Below, one piece after another: positions 63,101 through 64,000 of a DNA stretch of 64,000 bases; the stretch's first letter is position 1; each line of letters begins with the position of its first letter. This DNA comes from Abelmoschus esculentus (taxonomy: Eukaryota; Streptophyta; Magnoliopsida; Malvales; Malvaceae). A program made the translations under genes and the position numbers. The stretch is taken from positions 16,007,001 to 16,071,000 of the forward strand of contig JAUCBN010000026.1 in NCBI GenBank assembly GCA_035048815.1, in the 5' to 3' direction. The notes beneath the pieces are model-generated. The model searched no databases, was not told the DNA's origin, and was given only the letters and a program-made list of their open reading frames with translations.

Positions 63101-64000
63101 ACAGGCATGAATTCAAACTAAAAAGATAAAAAGCGTCAGAACAACCATCAAAATGAAAGGTACTGAAAACGGAATAAATGCTCATACCAGAGAAGTTGCC
63201 CAAGCAACCTCCAACTCACCAGATTTAAGGAGATTGGATATAAAAAATTCCTTCTCTTTAATAGTTGCATTTGCCTGTCTATATTTTTCTTCAAGATCAA
63301 ACAGTGCACATTCAGTTTCCTCAAGCTTTCTCTGGAAAAAAAGAAAGAAATGAGAGAGGGTTCACTTCGGTCACAGTATAAGACAAGATAAGTGGTAATA
63401 TGGCATTTGTATGTTGACTACCCAAAACCATAATACCTCCTTTTTTCAAGTTTCTCACTTAAATCTGCAGTCAGCAGCTGCTGAGAATTGTAGAGTTCCT
63501 GAAGGCTGAAGCTCAGTCATTTGCTGCAGAAAAGTAAACAAAGAATACTTACCTTTGACCTCTTATTCCTATATCAGAAAAGAACTAAATGGTAATTTTG
63601 AAGAAACATGTCTTCTCCTTGAATTCTGATTCAACTTCCATGCGTTCTATTTTTTCAACCATAGCCTGAGGTAAAAGTTAATGTTTCTTAGTAATACTAA
63701 TAAATTAGATCCTCCATGAAACTTGGGACAAACAATTCTACCGTCAACCATATGGTTTGAATCCAACCTTCTTCTCTGCTTCATCTTGGAGAAAGCGATC
63801 TCGAGGAATGTAAATTCCATTTTTTTCTCTTGCAGAGTACACCTCTAATTAAACATAAAAAGGAAGCAAAAAGTATCACTTATAAGAACCTATTGATGAT
63901 GTCATTAAGTTTCTTGGGGAAAAAAAATTAAGGAATAGTCAACTACCTTGCTTCAAACGATCAATTTCAGAATATAAATCTTTTATTAAGGCAGACTTCA
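60121..64000 (-). pseudogene. Kinesin-5 (KIN5C/RSW7-like), 3' part, with frame and splice lesions
   Basis: Exons in coding order: 63947-64000 (runs off the window), 63768-63844, 63613-63665, 63437-63498, 63220-63329, 62965-63051, 62708-62883, 62466-62627, 62277-62384, 62031-62189, 61862-61945, 61554-61759, 60901-61002, 60712-60821, 60461-60610, 60121-60369. The motor domain lies outside. Visible are the post-motor segment REKNGIYIPRDRFLQDEAEK, the long coiled coil (SNLLKSEKTLVDRAFELRAE, HSFVSTKSEATEELRGRLGK), EECAANEEEQLLQKVAELLA, and a tail with CSTPRKR (a TPxK/R CDK site) ending in TAIN. Kinesin-5 proteins are tetrameric microtubule motors of spindle, preprophase band and phragmoplast. Three lesions (see findings) suggest a decaying copy or a sequence with errors. 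If the lesions are errors it is an ordinary gene. Confidence 0.7.

Overview
This window is nuclear DNA from a flowering plant, almost certainly a eudicot. Genes carry many short GT-AG introns, coding exons sit in very AT-rich intergenic DNA, and every recognisable protein belongs to a land-plant family (SERK-like LRR protein, NHL/LEA2, MPK3, WOX3, DUF604 glycosyltransferase, kinesin-5). The overall look resembles Malvaceae such as cotton, but that is an impression, not something proved here.

Layout. 1-3054 (+) is the 3' half of a LARP1-type La-related protein. 4609-7095 (+) is a secreted LRR protein. 7.4-11.4 kb is a block of inverted-repeat transposons. 11754-12533 (+) is a single-exon NDR1/HIN1-like protein, convergent with an NSE1 homologue (SMC5/6 complex) at 12748-14789 (-). 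17028-18136 (-) is ribosomal protein eL30. 18.3-20.6 kb holds a MITE split by a solo LTR. 20677-22677 (-) is MAP kinase MPK3. 25149-28050 (-) is mitochondrial 2-enoyl-thioester reductase (MECR/ETR1 type). 29528-31370 (-) is a DUF604/GT31 glycosyltransferase. 34020-35910 (+) is a BTB/POZ protein. 36951-37595 (+) is a small lysine-rich, probably nucleolar protein. 37.6-53.4 kb is a gene desert. 53422-54470 (+) is the homeobox gene WOX3/PRESSED FLOWER. 60121-64000 (-) is the 3' part of a kinesin-5 gene with several frame and splice lesions.

From memory of Arabidopsis gene order, LARP1/LRR/NHL/NSE1 match one neighbourhood (AT5G21090-AT5G21160), MPK3/MECR a second (AT3G45640-AT3G45770), and WOX3/kinesin-5 a third (AT2G28610-AT2G28620). 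The genes therefore look like conserved ancestral blocks and not a functional cluster. I found no novel multi-gene system. The most noteworthy content is (a) coding lesions in kinesin-5, LARP1 and eL30, and (b) a diverse set of inverted-repeat elements with readable target-site duplications, including a solo LTR nested in a MITE and elements whose cores are made of degenerate telomere-like repeats.
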